64,000 nucleotides of DNA from Bog-473 sp963730395. Its GTDB lineage: Bacteria > Actinomycetota > Acidimicrobiia > Acidimicrobiales > RAAP-2. The DNA is taken from the NCBI GenBank assembly GCA_963730395.1, contig CAVSSK010000011.1, positions 263,439 to 327,438 of the forward strand, read 5' to 3'. The first letter of the stretch is position 1. Every line of letters starts with the position of its first letter. This document shows, in pieces, positions 1 through 9,260 of the stretch. Position numbers and translations under genes: made by a program. The notes beneath the pieces are model-generated. The model was given only the letters and a program-made list of their open reading frames with translations. It had not been told where the DNA came from and made no database searches.

Positions 1-436
1 TTTCGGCACAATCTGCGCCGTTGCTGCTTTCGCAAGCGGTGGCACATCGCTGACTCCAGGGGTGCTGCCCAGCGAGCAGAACCATTTCTCCCCACTCCAC
101 GGGGAGCCTGATCACGTTGCCTACGTGACCACGTAAATCCGATGCACCAAATAATGCGCCGCTAGTCCCGGATTGGGTTATCCGGCACTGAATACTGCAG
201 ACGCCGGAGAAAAACAGACGAAGGACCTTGTAGCGGGTCTGGACGGTTGCTGGTTTGTGGGTCTCGGCGAAATCAGCGAGGAACATCTCGACGTGTTCCC
301 GAGTGACCCGTGCTGGATCGACCGGACCCCCGTGTAGGGCGAAGTAATCGATCATCTGGCCCACGGACATCAAGTACTGGTCTCGGGTCGAGGGAGATCG
401 ATTAAGGGCACTCAGCGAGAGGTCGAACGAGCGCAT
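1..436 (-). pseudogene. partial tyrosine recombinase, N-terminal core-binding domain
   Basis: From an ATG at 436 the minus strand encodes about 80 residues (MRSFDLSLSALNRSPSTR..., then REHVEMFLADF and TRYKVLRLFF) typical of the SAM-like core-binding domain of phage/Xer integrases. After about position 187 the frame stays open but stops resembling an integrase. Near the window edge another frame reads SDVPPLAKAATAQIVPK, which looks like the linker to a catalytic domain. I infer an integrase interrupted by an insertion or indels and cut off by the window edge. The catalytic domain is not visible. It lies beside a tRNA gene, a usual integration target. Confidence 0.5.
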
Positions 437-617
437 GAGCTGTCCAAGCCCCCCTCCCGGGGGACGGTCCGTAGGGGTACCCCCGGTATTGCTTGAGTTG
501 GTGGCTGATGGAAGGATCTGACGACGGCCAGAGATCCACTTATACGCTGTTGGTGCGTCATGCCTTCGTCGCGGATGATGGTCAATAGAGAAACCCGCAG
601 GTCAGAAGCAAAAATAC

Positions 618-694
618 GGGCGCTTAGCTCAGCTGGTTAGAGCGCAGCCTTCACACGGCTGAGGTCGTGGGTTCGAGTCCCGCAGCGCCCACCA
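618..694 (+). tRNA. tRNA-Val (anticodon CAC), CCA encoded
   Basis: The 77-nt sequence folds as a cloverleaf. The acceptor arm is GGGCGCT/AGCGCCC with discriminator A and an encoded CCA; the D arm is GCTC/GAGC; the anticodon arm is CAGCC/GGCTG with loop TTCACAC, giving anticodon CAC (valine, GTG codons); the T arm is GTGGG/CCCGC around TTCGAGT. The integrase gene ends 116 bp downstream and points back towards it, so the 3' end of this tRNA is a plausible attachment site. Confidence 0.97.
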
Positions 695-748
695 CAATTC
701 GTCCCTGGTCAGGGGCTTGCGCGTCGCTGACACTCTCGTCACGGTCCT

Positions 749-776
749 CCGGCGTGCGCGCTACGTGCGCGAACGA
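749..776 (+). repeat. 28-bp direct repeat, copy 1 (candidate island boundary)
   Basis: This 28-bp stretch recurs without mismatch and in the same orientation at 20580-20607. Its core is GTGCGCG-CTAC-GTGCGCG, two 7-bp direct repeats on an 11-bp period. It lies between tRNA-Val and the end of the integrase gene. It could be an attachment or arm-type site, or a dispersed intergenic repeat. No copy of the tRNA 3' end accompanies the second copy. Confidence 0.7.
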
Positions 777-809
777 AATCGCTGTTTTCGCGCGACGTTC
801 GCCGTGTCG

Positions 810-1932
810 TCAGCCGTCGCGCATGACCTCAGCCGTCGGTTGCGCGCCCTCCGCCAACGCGTCGAGCGCGTCGTTGAGGCGTTGCTCGGAGCCCGGCAAC
901 AGGTGCCCGTAGCGGTCGAGCGTGAAGCTCACCGACGTGTGCCCGGCCCGTGCCGCCACCTCCTTCGGGTTGGCGCCGGCGGCCATCCACAACGCCACCG
1001 CGGTGTGCCGCAGGTCGTGCGGGCGCAGGTGCGCCAGCCCGGCGTCGCGCACCGCCGGGGCCCAGAAGCGCTGCCGCCACACGTTGAGCTGCACCGGTCC
1101 GCCTCCCGGTGCGGTGAAGACGAGGTCGTCGGGCTGGCGGTCGTAGGTGCGCAGGTGCTCGGCCAGCGGGTCGGCGGCCACGCGGGGGAGCGGGACGCGT
1201 GCGGCGGCCGGCCCGGGTCTTGGGCGGCCCGAAGTAGGGATGGCCGCCGACGTCGACCACCGTCTCGGCGATGGTGACGGTCCGCCGCAAGGGATCGACC
1301 CGCTTGGCCCGCAGTCCGAACAGCTCGCCGGCCCGCAGGCCGCCGTAGGCGGCGAGGAGCACGGCCGCCCGGTAGCGCGGGTCCATGGCGTCGGCAAGCG
1401 CCATCACCTCTCCGGGCTCGAGGAAGCGCATCTCCACCCGCTCGATGCGGGGGAGCCGCACGCCGTCGCACGGCGACTTGGCGAGATAGCCGGCCTGCAC
1501 TGCGGCCTTCATGATCTTGCTCAGCAGCTGGGCGGCCTTGGTCGTCGTCGACGGGGCCAGCCCCGACGCACTGAGGTCGGCCACCCAGGCCCGCACCATC
1601 ATGTGGTCGATCTCGCCCAGCTCGAGTGGTCCGAAGCGGGGGAGGACGTAGCGCTCCAGGTAGCCAACGTCTCGTGCCTTGGTCGACGGCCGCAGGTCGA
1701 CGATCGTCGACTGCCACTCCTCGGCCCAGTCGGCGAACCCGACGTGTCCGCCCCACGGGTCGATCCAGCTGCCCCGCCGGATCTGCGTCTCCACGTGCGC
1801 CAGGTAGGCGTTGGCGTCGGCCTTGGTGAGGAGCGTGACCTCGGCGATGTGCCGGCGTCCTACGTGCCAGTAGCTGGCCTGCCACCGCCCCGAGGGGAGC
1901 CTGCGGACTGATCCGAACTGTCGTCGCTTCAT
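810..1932 (-). CDS. int: tyrosine recombinase / site-specific integrase (frameshifted)
   Basis: Integrase of an actinobacterial integrative element. The N-terminus (MKRRQFGSVRRLPSGRW, then HVGRRHIAEVTLLTKADANA) matches the AP2-like arm-binding domain. A SAM-like core domain follows, then the catalytic domain with the first Arg in YGGLRAGELFGL and the second half motif HDLRHTAVALW, ending with H and Y in AGHTSVSFTLDRYGHL. One extra base near 1196-1198 separates the segment ending KTRAGRRT from VPLPRVAADPL, so the R-H-R...H-Y catalytic set is split across two frames. Restoring the frame gives about 373 aa, normal for the family. The start is 8 bp beyond the stop of rep, so the two are probably cotranscribed. 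Either inactivated or a sequencing indel. Confidence 0.88.
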
Positions 1933-1939
1933 GGCCGTC

Positions 1940-3325
1940 TCACCACGATCCCCATTGCTCCATATCCTGCTCCGTCCGGCTGTACCACTCCTCGTTGCCG
2001 AGCCGGCGCTCCTCGCGCCGCTGCCGCTGCTGACACCCAGCCCAGAGTTCCTCGCCCCGGCTGGTCCAGCCGACCCCGACGGCACGCAAACGCCGCTCGA
2101 GAGAACGGTCGGCCGTCTCTCTGGCGTCACCACCCCGCCGCATTGCCTCCCGCCAGGCGGCCCGGGCAGCCTTGAGGGCGCTGAAGCTCGTGGAGTAGCG
2201 CTGCGACTTGGAGAGGAAGTGGCCGCCGTATCCCAGGCCGTGGGCGTGGCGGCGCAGGCGGTAGGACTCGAACGTAGGGTCGGCACCGAGGGCCCAGGCG
2301 GTCTCGGCCATCCGGCGCAGATGCGGCGGGAGCGATCGGCGGGCCAGGTCCTGTTCCGAGCGGATGGGCGCGTCGAGGGCGCCGCCGCCGTCAGAGCTCT
2401 TGGTGGCGTACTTGGCCACGTAGCCGGCCACCTGCTGGGCCCGGGGACCGGCGGAGCGGTCGAGAACCTGGACGTCGACCTGGCTGCCCCAGCGAGCGAC
2501 TCCCAAGGCGTGTGTGACGGTGACCGCTCGACCGGCGGACAACGCGGCCCGGGCAAGGTGCTCGGCGGTGAACGAGAGCGGCTCCCTGTCGACGCCGTCC
2601 GCCCGGATGACGGCGTGCAGGTGCACGACGCCACGGCGTTGGAACTCCGCCACCCGGCAGAAGGACAACCGGACGCGCTCCTTCGTCTTGCGCTGGGTCC
2701 ACCCGAGGGTGCCGGCCAGGTGGCGCAACACGTAGATCGTGGTCCGCCGCCACAGCTCGGGCGTACAGGCGTTCTGCAGCACGGCGTTCTCGAAGTGGTA
2801 GCAGTCCTCGCAGAGTGGAGCGCCAACCAAGGGGTCGCCGTCATCGTGATGCTCCGAACACGCCAACTGGCGGCCGTGCACGCACCTGGCCGACGGGGAG
2901 CCGGGATGGCACGGCCCACCGTGTCCGGTCGAGTGGACGGGACCGAAGCTGGGGGCGGTAAGGGTCAACAGGACGGCGGGCCGCTCAGCCACGGACTCGT
3001 CGACCCCCTTGCCGCCGATCAAGCCGGACCGGACCAGGTGGCGGGCGTCCCCTCGGTAGACGCCGGCACACGACGGACATCGGCTCTCCCGCCGGGTTCC
3101 GCAGGCCTTGAGAAACACGCCGTCGGGAAGTCGACCGGTCGAGAAGATCCGTACCCGCTCGCCACCCGTTCGCGTGATGACTGCGCCCCGCAGGCGAATC
3201 GGATGGCGGCACCAGCCACAGCCCTCTCCTTGGGTCGTGAAGTCGTCGAATTGCCGGGCTCGGAGCCGGCGACCCACGGCCCTGGCCATCTCCCAATCGT
3301 CGGCGGTCAAGTCGGGTGGTTCCAT
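1940..3325 (-). CDS. RepSA-like replication initiator of an integrative element
   Basis: A 461-aa rolling-circle-type initiator of the kind carried by actinobacterial integrative and conjugative elements (pSAM2 RepSA family). Visible features are Cys-rich metal-site motifs (CGWCRHPIRLRG; CPSCAGVYRGDARHL; CEDCYHF), a TLTAPSFGPVH block, an HUH-like metal motif in GVVHLHAVIRADG, and the late AGYVAKYATKSS motif with candidate catalytic Tyr/Lys. It lies directly before int, as in such elements. No FtsK/Tra-type transfer gene is visible, so this seems to be a remnant or a replication-integration module only. Iteron-like repeats lie 66-115 bp upstream. Confidence 0.85.
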   Translation of the reverse strand: MEPPDLTADDWEMARAVGRRLRARQFDDFTTQGEGCGWCRHPIRLRGAVITRTGGERVRIFSTGRLPDGVFLKACGTRRESRCPSCAGVYRGDARHLVRSGLIGGKGVDESVAERPAVLLTLTAPSFGPVHSTGHGGPCHPGSPSARCVHGRQLACSEHHDDGDPLVGAPLCEDCYHFENAVLQNACTPELWRRTTIYVLRHLAGTLGWTQRKTKERVRLSFCRVAEFQRRGVVHLHAVIRADGVDREPLSFTAEHLARAALSAGRAVTVTHALGVARWGSQVDVQVLDRSAGPRAQQVAGYVAKYATKSSDGGGALDAPIRSEQDLARRSLPPHLRRMAETAWALGADPTFESYRLRRHAHGLGYGGHFLSKSQRYSTSFSALKAARAAWREAMRRGGDARETADRSLERRLRAVGVGWTSRGEELWAGCQQRQRREERRLGNEEWYSRTEQDMEQWGSW

Positions 3326-3390
3326 GCCGGCCAGGGTGGATCCCCGGTGTGACAGCTGCGGATCTTCGATCGAGGTCTAAGCCATACGTA

Positions 3391-3440
3391 GCGCGCACCA
3401 GCGCGTACCAACGGATACCAGCGCGCACCAACGGACACCT
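3391..3440 (-). repeat. iteron-like array, five 10-bp repeats upstream of rep
   Basis: Read on the minus strand (direction of rep) there are five head-to-tail 10-mers with no spacing: AGGTGTCCGT, TGGTGCGCGC, TGGTATCCGT, TGGTACGCGC, TGGTGCGCGC. The shared frame is TGGT(G/A)(C/T)(C/G)CG(T/C). A 10-bp period puts every copy on the same helix face, as expected for initiator or repressor binding. A sixth, weaker unit may lie at 3441-3450. Confidence 0.7.
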
Positions 3441-3565
3441 GCGGACAGTCAAAACTTTTCCAAGGAAATCTTCGAGGCGTGGTCAGTTCGCCGCCATCGG
3501 TTCAGCGACTTGGCGAGGCCACACCGACGGTGGTGACGAGCTCGAGGCGCACCACGATCCGGCCA

Positions 3566-3589
3566 ACTGCAGATCGGACTGCAGATCGG
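3566..3589 (+). repeat. 12-bp tandem duplication
   Basis: ACTGCAGATCGG occurs twice head to tail in the non-coding stretch upstream of the rep iterons. It may be part of an origin or regulatory region; nothing else supports a function. Confidence 0.5.
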
Positions 3590-4101
3590 ACGAGTTGTGA
3601 GGAGTTGCTCTACCTAATCAAGAAGTCGTCGCGGACGGGATGGATCACCTTCTCAGCCTCACGACCAGCCACTCGGTGCTCCTCCCGGCGCCGGCGCCGG
3701 CTCATCGCCTGCGCCGGCCCCGGCCGTGCCCGACGGAGATCTGCGACCGGCAGTCGACCGTTCGCCGGCGAGGGCACTTGTCGCCAGGTGTTCCCCATTC
3801 CCCACCCTTCCCTATCCGCCCCGCGGGTTCGACCGGACCTCAGCTGGCGTGAGCGACCTCGGTTCGGGGCCCAGGGATGGCATCCAAGCCGCCCGCCCGG
3901 CGGCCGGCCAACTCCATTCTGGTCGATGACGGTTCGGTTCCGGCGCGGCAGTCAAGGGTCCGCTCCGCCGGCCTTCAGCCGCCCTTGACAGCCGCTTGTT
4001 GCCGGGTCGGGCCCCTGCTTTCGTGCGTACGGACCAGTCTGTACCCAGTCTCGTGCGGCGCGAGTCGGGCACGCAGTTCCCACTCCTGGCATTCTCTGGC
4101 G
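3590..4101. other. intergenic stretch with no supported gene
   Basis: Between the element-like genes and the antiporter I see only short, low-complexity Arg/Pro/Ser-rich open frames without start context or recognisable motifs. No duplicate of the tRNA-Val 3' end is present here, so the right end of the rep/int element is not marked by a simple tRNA repeat. Confidence 0.5.
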
Positions 4102-5355
4102 ATGGGTGCCGGGCTCGCGATCATCGGTGTGTCGCTGCTGCTCGTTGCATCCGTGTCGCGATATCTGTCGGGGACCCCGCTCACCCCGGCGATCCTGGTC
4201 GTCGCGATCGGCGTTCTCGTCGGCCCCCTGGCACTCGACGAGCTCGCAGCCCAACCGACCAGCTCGGTCGTTCGAACGCTCGCCGAGGCGACCCTCGCGG
4301 TCGTGTTGTTCTCCGATTCGTCCCGCATAGACCTGCGCGCACTGAAGAGCGAGGCATCGATGCCGGTTCGCTTGCTCGGCGTAGGCCTGATCTTGACGGT
4401 CGTCGCCGGTGGGCTCACGGCGGTCGCGCTCTTCAAGTCGTTCTCACTCAATGACGCCCTCATCCTTGGCGTCGTCCTTGCCCCAACCGACGCCGGACTC
4501 GGGAGTGCCGTCGTCACCGATGACCGGCTTCCACAGGTTGTGCGTCAGTCACTCAACGTCGAAAGCGGCCTCAATGACGGCATCTGCGTGCCGTTGCTGC
4601 TGATCCTTCTCGCCACCGCCGCCGGCGCTGAGGCCCATCCTCTTACCGTGGTGGCGGAAGAGATCGGTTACGGCGTCCTCTGTGGTGCCGGCGCCGCCCT
4701 GCTTTCCGGCGGAATTGTCGTCCTTGCCGGCCGGCGAAATCTGATCGACAAGACCTGGCAGCAGATCGTCCCCCTGGCCACGACGATGGCCGCCTACGGA
4801 GCAGCCAACGCGTTGGGTGGGTCAGGATTCATCGCCGCCTTCGTGGCGGGCGCCTTGTTTGGTCTCCTCGCCAGGAACGAGGTGGCCCAGGCCATGCTCT
4901 TCACCGAAGAGACCGGAGCCACGCTCGACAGCGTCACCTTCCTCGTCTTTGGTGCCGTACTTCTCGGTCCGGAGTTCAAGCACTTGAGTTGGCACATAGT
5001 CCTCTATGCGGTGTTGAGTCTCACCGTGGTGCGGATGGTGCCGGTGGCGATCGCGCTCTTCGGCACGCATGCCCGACCGGCAACCGTTGCCTTCATGGGT
5101 TGGTTCGGTCCGCGGGGTCTCGCCTCGATCGTGTTCGCCGTGATCGTCGAAGACGCCCATCTCCCGCACTCTGCTGAGATCGCCACAGTGACGTATCTCA
5201 CGGTGGGGCTGTCCGTCCTCGTTCATGGGCTCTCGGCGTCACCGCTGGTGAATCGCTATGTCAGCTGGTTCCAAGCGACCTCGGACAAGAGTCCGCCCGT
5301 CATGGAGACGAAATCGACCCACGAATACCGACCCCGGTTGCTGGGTCGACTTTGA
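4102..5355 (+). CDS. Na+/H+ (cation/proton) antiporter, CPA family
   Basis: A 417-aa integral membrane protein, almost wholly hydrophobic with 11-12 predicted helices. It carries the antiporter core LGVVLAPTDAGLGSAVV (ion-binding Asp in the unwound helix) and NVESGLNDGICVPLL. It exchanges monovalent cations for protons at the cytoplasmic membrane. The ATG at 4102 is chosen because similarity begins there; the open frame extends upstream to 3877 but that part is non-membranous and Arg-rich. It converges on the ClC gene, suggesting a locus for ion and pH homeostasis. Confidence 0.9.
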   Translation: MGAGLAIIGVSLLLVASVSRYLSGTPLTPAILVVAIGVLVGPLALDELAAQPTSSVVRTLAEATLAVVLFSDSSRIDLRALKSEASMPVRLLGVGLILTVVAGGLTAVALFKSFSLNDALILGVVLAPTDAGLGSAVVTDDRLPQVVRQSLNVESGLNDGICVPLLLILLATAAGAEAHPLTVVAEEIGYGVLCGAGAALLSGGIVVLAGRRNLIDKTWQQIVPLATTMAAYGAANALGGSGFIAAFVAGALFGLLARNEVAQAMLFTEETGATLDSVTFLVFGAVLLGPEFKHLSWHIVLYAVLSLTVVRMVPVAIALFGTHARPATVAFMGWFGPRGLASIVFAVIVEDAHLPHSAEIATVTYLTVGLSVLVHGLSASPLVNRYVSWFQATSDKSPPVMETKSTHEYRPRLLGRL

Positions 5356-5470
5356 GAATCCTCGAAGGTCTGCCAACCCGCAAAAACATGTAGACGCGCC
5401 TTCGGGGCGACAGTCAGCCACATGGACTGGCAGAAGCGTCGTCTGGCCGTGGATCCTCACCGGCCTGGGC

Positions 5471-6895
5471 CTAGGTGCCGCCGGATCCCTCCGGGGCGCC
5501 GGGTCCTGGAGACGCAGTAACCGCCACAGCCGGTTCAAGTGAACGCGAGTGCGGCTTCAACCATCGTTCGAGCCATGCCGAAGCAACGAATGACACGGCC
5601 ACGGCCAAGATCACCACTGAGATCACTTGGAAGGCATCGGATTGTATGAAGACCAGCGTCAGAAGCACCGACGACAACGGAAGACCACCGATCGCCACCG
5701 ACGTCATTGCCCCGATTCCCATGGCCACCGAGTCCACCAGGGGCAGACCGGGAAGATGGGAGAAGGCAATCCCGACTGCGGCACCAATGAACATGCCGGG
5801 GAAGACGGGGCCGCCTTTGAAGCCACCCAATGATGCGCTGTACGCGAGTCCTTTGCAGACGATGAGCAGCATGATGGCCCCCAGCGACCAGGTCGCTGCG
5901 TTGTCGATGAGCGGAGACAGACCCGATTGACCGGAGAAGAGGACGAAATGCGAACTCTTTCCGGTCTCCTCGGCGAAGAACACTGCCAGACCGCCGATGG
6001 CGAGCCCGAGGACCGGTGTCACGAGCACCTTGTGGCGTGCAACGAAGGGCTGTATCTCGAAGGCTCCACGTCGGATGGCCGTGCCGACGACCGCCGCCAC
6101 GAGACCGATGACGATGCTCCAGGCGAACGTGCTCCCCGTTGGAAAACCGACCTTGGGGAGGTTCTGCACGCCGAACGACGTCACGCCCGTGCTCGTAAAG
6201 TCACTGAGGGCGACGAACACGAGGGCTCCGACTCCCGCCGCCACGAGCCCCGGCAACAGGATCACGCTGACGAGACCGCCACCGATCCCTGCCGCTTCCA
6301 ATAGCAAGAAGGCGCCGACAAGCGGTGAGCCCAGCAGGCTCGAGATTGCCGCGAAGCTTCCGGCTGCCCCGATCACTGCAACCGCTTGCTTCGGCGCATC
6401 CTTCTTGATGAGGTGCAAGATCAGCACGGCCAGGACCATGCCGATGACGACCAATGGCATCTCCGGGCCCAACACCCCACCCAAGATGAGCGTTGCCAGC
6501 GATGCAATGAAGACGCTGGGCATGTCCTTCGGCCCGAAGCTTCCCCCCATCGCGAAGCCCTCGGCGGGATTGTGGCCTCCGGTACCCGGTAGGTAGCGCA
6601 ACGTCAGGCCGACGATCAACCCACACAGCGCCAGCATGGGAAGCGGCCACCATACGGGCGCACCATGAAAGCCGAGTTCATTGGGGAGCGTGTTGAAGAA
6701 GTAGTTCTGGCCCTTGTCGATCAGCTTCAAGTAGTAATAGGCGACAATCGCCACCGGGATGCCCACCAGCGCGCCCATGACCAGGAGTGCGACGTATTGT
6801 TTGCTCTTGACGAGTTCCAAGGGCGAGGGAGGACTCGGTGTGGCCGGCGCGGCTTCGTCAGGCACTCTCGAGTTCTCCGATCCTGGCGGGGTCAT
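5471..6895 (-). CDS. ClC-family chloride channel or Cl-/H+ antiporter
   Basis: A 474-aa ClC protein with a short Pro-rich cytoplasmic N-terminus and about ten hydrophobic segments. The selectivity-filter regions are recognisable though divergent: PGTGGHNPAEG (GSGIP-like), GGVLGPEMPLVVIG (GKEGP-like) and GGFKGGPVFPGMFIG (GxFxP-like), plus AAGSFAAISSLLGSPLVGAF. The gating Glu position reads GPEMP rather than GKEGP. No CBS domains. An upstream GTG at 6919 is an alternative start. It is co-directional with the DUF2252 gene 230 bp upstream. Confidence 0.9.
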   Translation of the reverse strand: MTPPGSENSRVPDEAAPATPSPPSPLELVKSKQYVALLVMGALVGIPVAIVAYYYLKLIDKGQNYFFNTLPNELGFHGAPVWWPLPMLALCGLIVGLTLRYLPGTGGHNPAEGFAMGGSFGPKDMPSVFIASLATLILGGVLGPEMPLVVIGMVLAVLILHLIKKDAPKQAVAVIGAAGSFAAISSLLGSPLVGAFLLLEAAGIGGGLVSVILLPGLVAAGVGALVFVALSDFTSTGVTSFGVQNLPKVGFPTGSTFAWSIVIGLVAAVVGTAIRRGAFEIQPFVARHKVLVTPVLGLAIGGLAVFFAEETGKSSHFVLFSGQSGLSPLIDNAATWSLGAIMLLIVCKGLAYSASLGGFKGGPVFPGMFIGAAVGIAFSHLPGLPLVDSVAMGIGAMTSVAIGGLPLSSVLLTLVFIQSDAFQVISVVILAVAVSFVASAWLERWLKPHSRSLEPAVAVTASPGPGAPEGSGGT

Positions 6896-7125
6896 CGTGC
6901 GCCAGCGAGCTGACGACACGTCTAATCACCGACTGGTCCAGCACCATGAGGAACTGTGCTGACGCCAAAGCGACGATTGTGATCGCGCCCTTGCACATTT
7001 TGTTCGGTCATACCTTGATACCTCGCCGGCGGGCATGACAAAGACCAGGTGCCTGATAGGGGGTTCCCGTCGTTCCGCCGTGTGCTGAGAGAACCCGTTC
7101 GGAGCGGCGTTCTTCGCTGGAATGA

Positions 7126-8532
7126 CTAGACGCCAAGCTCTGCGTGAACCGAACCGGCGGCGATGGCGTCGACGAGGGCCTGATGGTCCAGCGCATTCTG
7201 GTCCGCGTAGGAGATGGCGAAATCGGCGAGAGCCCGGTCGAAGGCGTCACCGGACCCCAGGTACGAAGCGATGGCCACCCGGTCACCGGATCGGGCGTGA
7301 GCCCGAGCCAGTGACCAGCCACACACTTTCGCGTAGACAAGAAGGGCCTCCGCAGCCATGTTGTCCACGTCAGCAGAGAGTTTCCAATCCCACAACTGGC
7401 GGAAGTAGTAGTCGTGGGAGTTACCGTCCACACCGATCGGGACCTGCTGCCAGCCAAGGAAGATGTCGCTCGATGCTTGCATCAGCCGCTGACCTTCGAC
7501 GACTCGCTCGCCGTGCGTCTTGAAATCGCTCTTGGTGCAGAAACGCTCCAATACCGAGGCTTCGGCTTCCTTCATCTGGAGGATGAGGGTGTCGTCGGCG
7601 TCATCTCCCTTGAAGAGGGAGACCCAGGCGCGAGTGCCGACACTCCCGACTCCGACGACCTTCCGGGCCACGTCGACGAGCTCGTAGGATTCGAGCAGGT
7701 GACGACGGTCCCCGGGCAGCGATTGTCGGTACGAGCGGAGGCCCTCGTGGATCTTCTCCCGGAGCTGCCGGGCGTCCGCTTTGCTGTAGAGCTCGCTCAC
7801 CCGGACCAGCAAGGGGGGATCACTCCGGAAGCGGAGCTCGCCGTCGACGACTTCGGTGAGCTTCGCCCGCGCCTTCAGCTGATCCTTCGATTGTGCTTTG
7901 GCGGTGGTCTTCTGAAACGCCGCGAGCACATCGCTGCTGACTTCAGAGCCCCACCTTCGCACGATGCCCGCCATATCCAGGCGGGAGTACCACACCTCGA
8001 GGTTGGACATTGTGGAGAACTCACGCATGGCCTCGCGATAGGAGCACACTGAATTCGTGGCGAGTTTGCGACCGGTCTTGGCCGGGAAGTTACGGCTGCG
8101 GGCGGCGATCTCGAAGCTGGCGGCCAAGCGCTTGAGATCCCATTCGAAGGGTCCCGGTGCTGTCTCGTCGAAGTCGTTGACGTCGAAGAGCAGGTCCCGT
8201 TCGGGCGAGGCAAAGCCCCCGAAGTTGCACAAATGGGCGTCGCCGCACAGTTGGACCTCGAGGCTGGTGCGTGGTCCTGTGGAAAGGTCGGCGGCCATTG
8301 GGAGCGCGGCGCCCCGGTAGTAGGTAAAAGGCGTCGCCGCCATCCGCCCGTAGCGGATCGGCACGAGCTCTGGGACGCGCGTCGTCGCCTGCTCGGCCAA
8401 CAGATCGAGTGGCTCCAGCGTTCGGCGGCCAGCCGACCATTCGGCATGGCGTTCTCGAGGGACGTCGTCCCGTGCGGCCTTGCCTCGTGCCGCACTCTCT
8501 TCATGGGTCGGATGCTCAACAGATCGGCTCAA
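7126..8532 (-). CDS. DUF2252 family protein
   Basis: A 468-aa protein of the DUF2252 family (kinase-like fold reported for relatives, function unknown). Typical segments are RYGRMAATPFTYYRGAA, LCGDAHLCNFGGFASPERD and FDVNDFDETAPGPFEWDLKRL, with candidate phosphotransfer-type His/Asp residues. The start is TTG at 8532, preceded at good distance by GGGAGG; the overlapping GTG would run into a stop at once. It follows HdeD with a 67-bp gap in the same direction. Confidence 0.9.
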   Translation of the reverse strand: MSRSVEHPTHEESAARGKAARDDVPRERHAEWSAGRRTLEPLDLLAEQATTRVPELVPIRYGRMAATPFTYYRGAALPMAADLSTGPRTSLEVQLCGDAHLCNFGGFASPERDLLFDVNDFDETAPGPFEWDLKRLAASFEIAARSRNFPAKTGRKLATNSVCSYREAMREFSTMSNLEVWYSRLDMAGIVRRWGSEVSSDVLAAFQKTTAKAQSKDQLKARAKLTEVVDGELRFRSDPPLLVRVSELYSKADARQLREKIHEGLRSYRQSLPGDRRHLLESYELVDVARKVVGVGSVGTRAWVSLFKGDDADDTLILQMKEAEASVLERFCTKSDFKTHGERVVEGQRLMQASSDIFLGWQQVPIGVDGNSHDYYFRQLWDWKLSADVDNMAAEALLVYAKVCGWSLARAHARSGDRVAIASYLGSGDAFDRALADFAISYADQNALDHQALVDAIAAGSVHAELGV

Positions 8533-8599
8533 CTCACACCTCCCTCAATGACGTCGCCCGGCTCACTCGTCTACATCCATGCGCGAGTGATACGAGCGC

Positions 8600-9160
8600 T
8601 CAGATTTCCTTTGCCTTGCGGACTTGAAGGCTCGCCGCTATCTCGACGATGCCGTAGACGATCATTCCGAGTCCGACGATCACACAGATGATCGAGAGTG
8701 ACAGGGACGGGTAGACCAGGCAGAGGATCCCGATGATCGTCCCGATCAGCCCCAAGATGACGGTCGGCCAACTGACGGCGCCATCGTTCGCGCTAAAGCC
8801 GTGAAACAGCTCTGTCACGCCCCCGATGGTCCAGAAGATACCGACAATGAACCCCAGGACAGCGACCGTCGTGGTCGTGTGGTGCAACAAGATCAGCGCG
8901 ATGACGATCGCCAGCAGTCCCATAATCACGAATCCGGTTCGCTCGCCCGACGCACCGATCGCCCGGATGAGCTGAACGACACCGAGGATCAACAGCCAGA
9001 TACCGATGATGATGGCGATGGCGTGCACCGACTTGCCGGGCTTGAACGTCAGGACGATACCGAAGCCGACCGTGATGACTCCGAACACGGTGAGCAGCCA
9101 CCACCGCCGCCCAAACTCCTTGACGCTGGCCGCCGTGTCGGTGGCACTCATGCTGGACAT
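8600..9160 (-). CDS. HdeD-like membrane protein (DUF308 repeats)
   Basis: 186 aa with six predicted transmembrane helices in two similar halves (e.g. WWLLTVFGVITVGFGIVLTF; VGIFWTIGGVTELFHGFS), typical of the HdeD/DUF308 family; E. coli HdeD is an acid-resistance membrane protein. The start is chosen at 9160 because AGGGAGGG lies just upstream. It belongs to the minus-strand series that starts at the CMD gene behind the conserved 42-bp element. Confidence 0.9.
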   Translation of the reverse strand: MSSMSATDTAASVKEFGRRWWLLTVFGVITVGFGIVLTFKPGKSVHAIAIIIGIWLLILGVVQLIRAIGASGERTGFVIMGLLAIVIALILLHHTTTTVAVLGFIVGIFWTIGGVTELFHGFSANDGAVSWPTVILGLIGTIIGILCLVYPSLSLSIICVIVGLGMIVYGIVEIAASLQVRKAKEI

Positions 9161-9260
9161 TTGAACCCTCCCTTGAGTAACTGCACGTTCATCGCCGCCA
9201 CTGGCGATGCAACAACGACGTTAACTGGCTGGTCGCTCGACGCTCGGGACCTCAAACGGT

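Noticed and set aside
691..810. Search for a tRNA-Val 3'-end duplication marking the far end of the integrated element
   Set aside because: No second copy of the T-arm/acceptor sequence was found elsewhere in the window by reading; only the separate 28-bp repeat recurs.
3610..3798. A 62-codon minus-strand frame as a possible excisionase between rep and its upstream region
   Set aside because: No HTH pattern; Arg-rich composition typical of chance frames.
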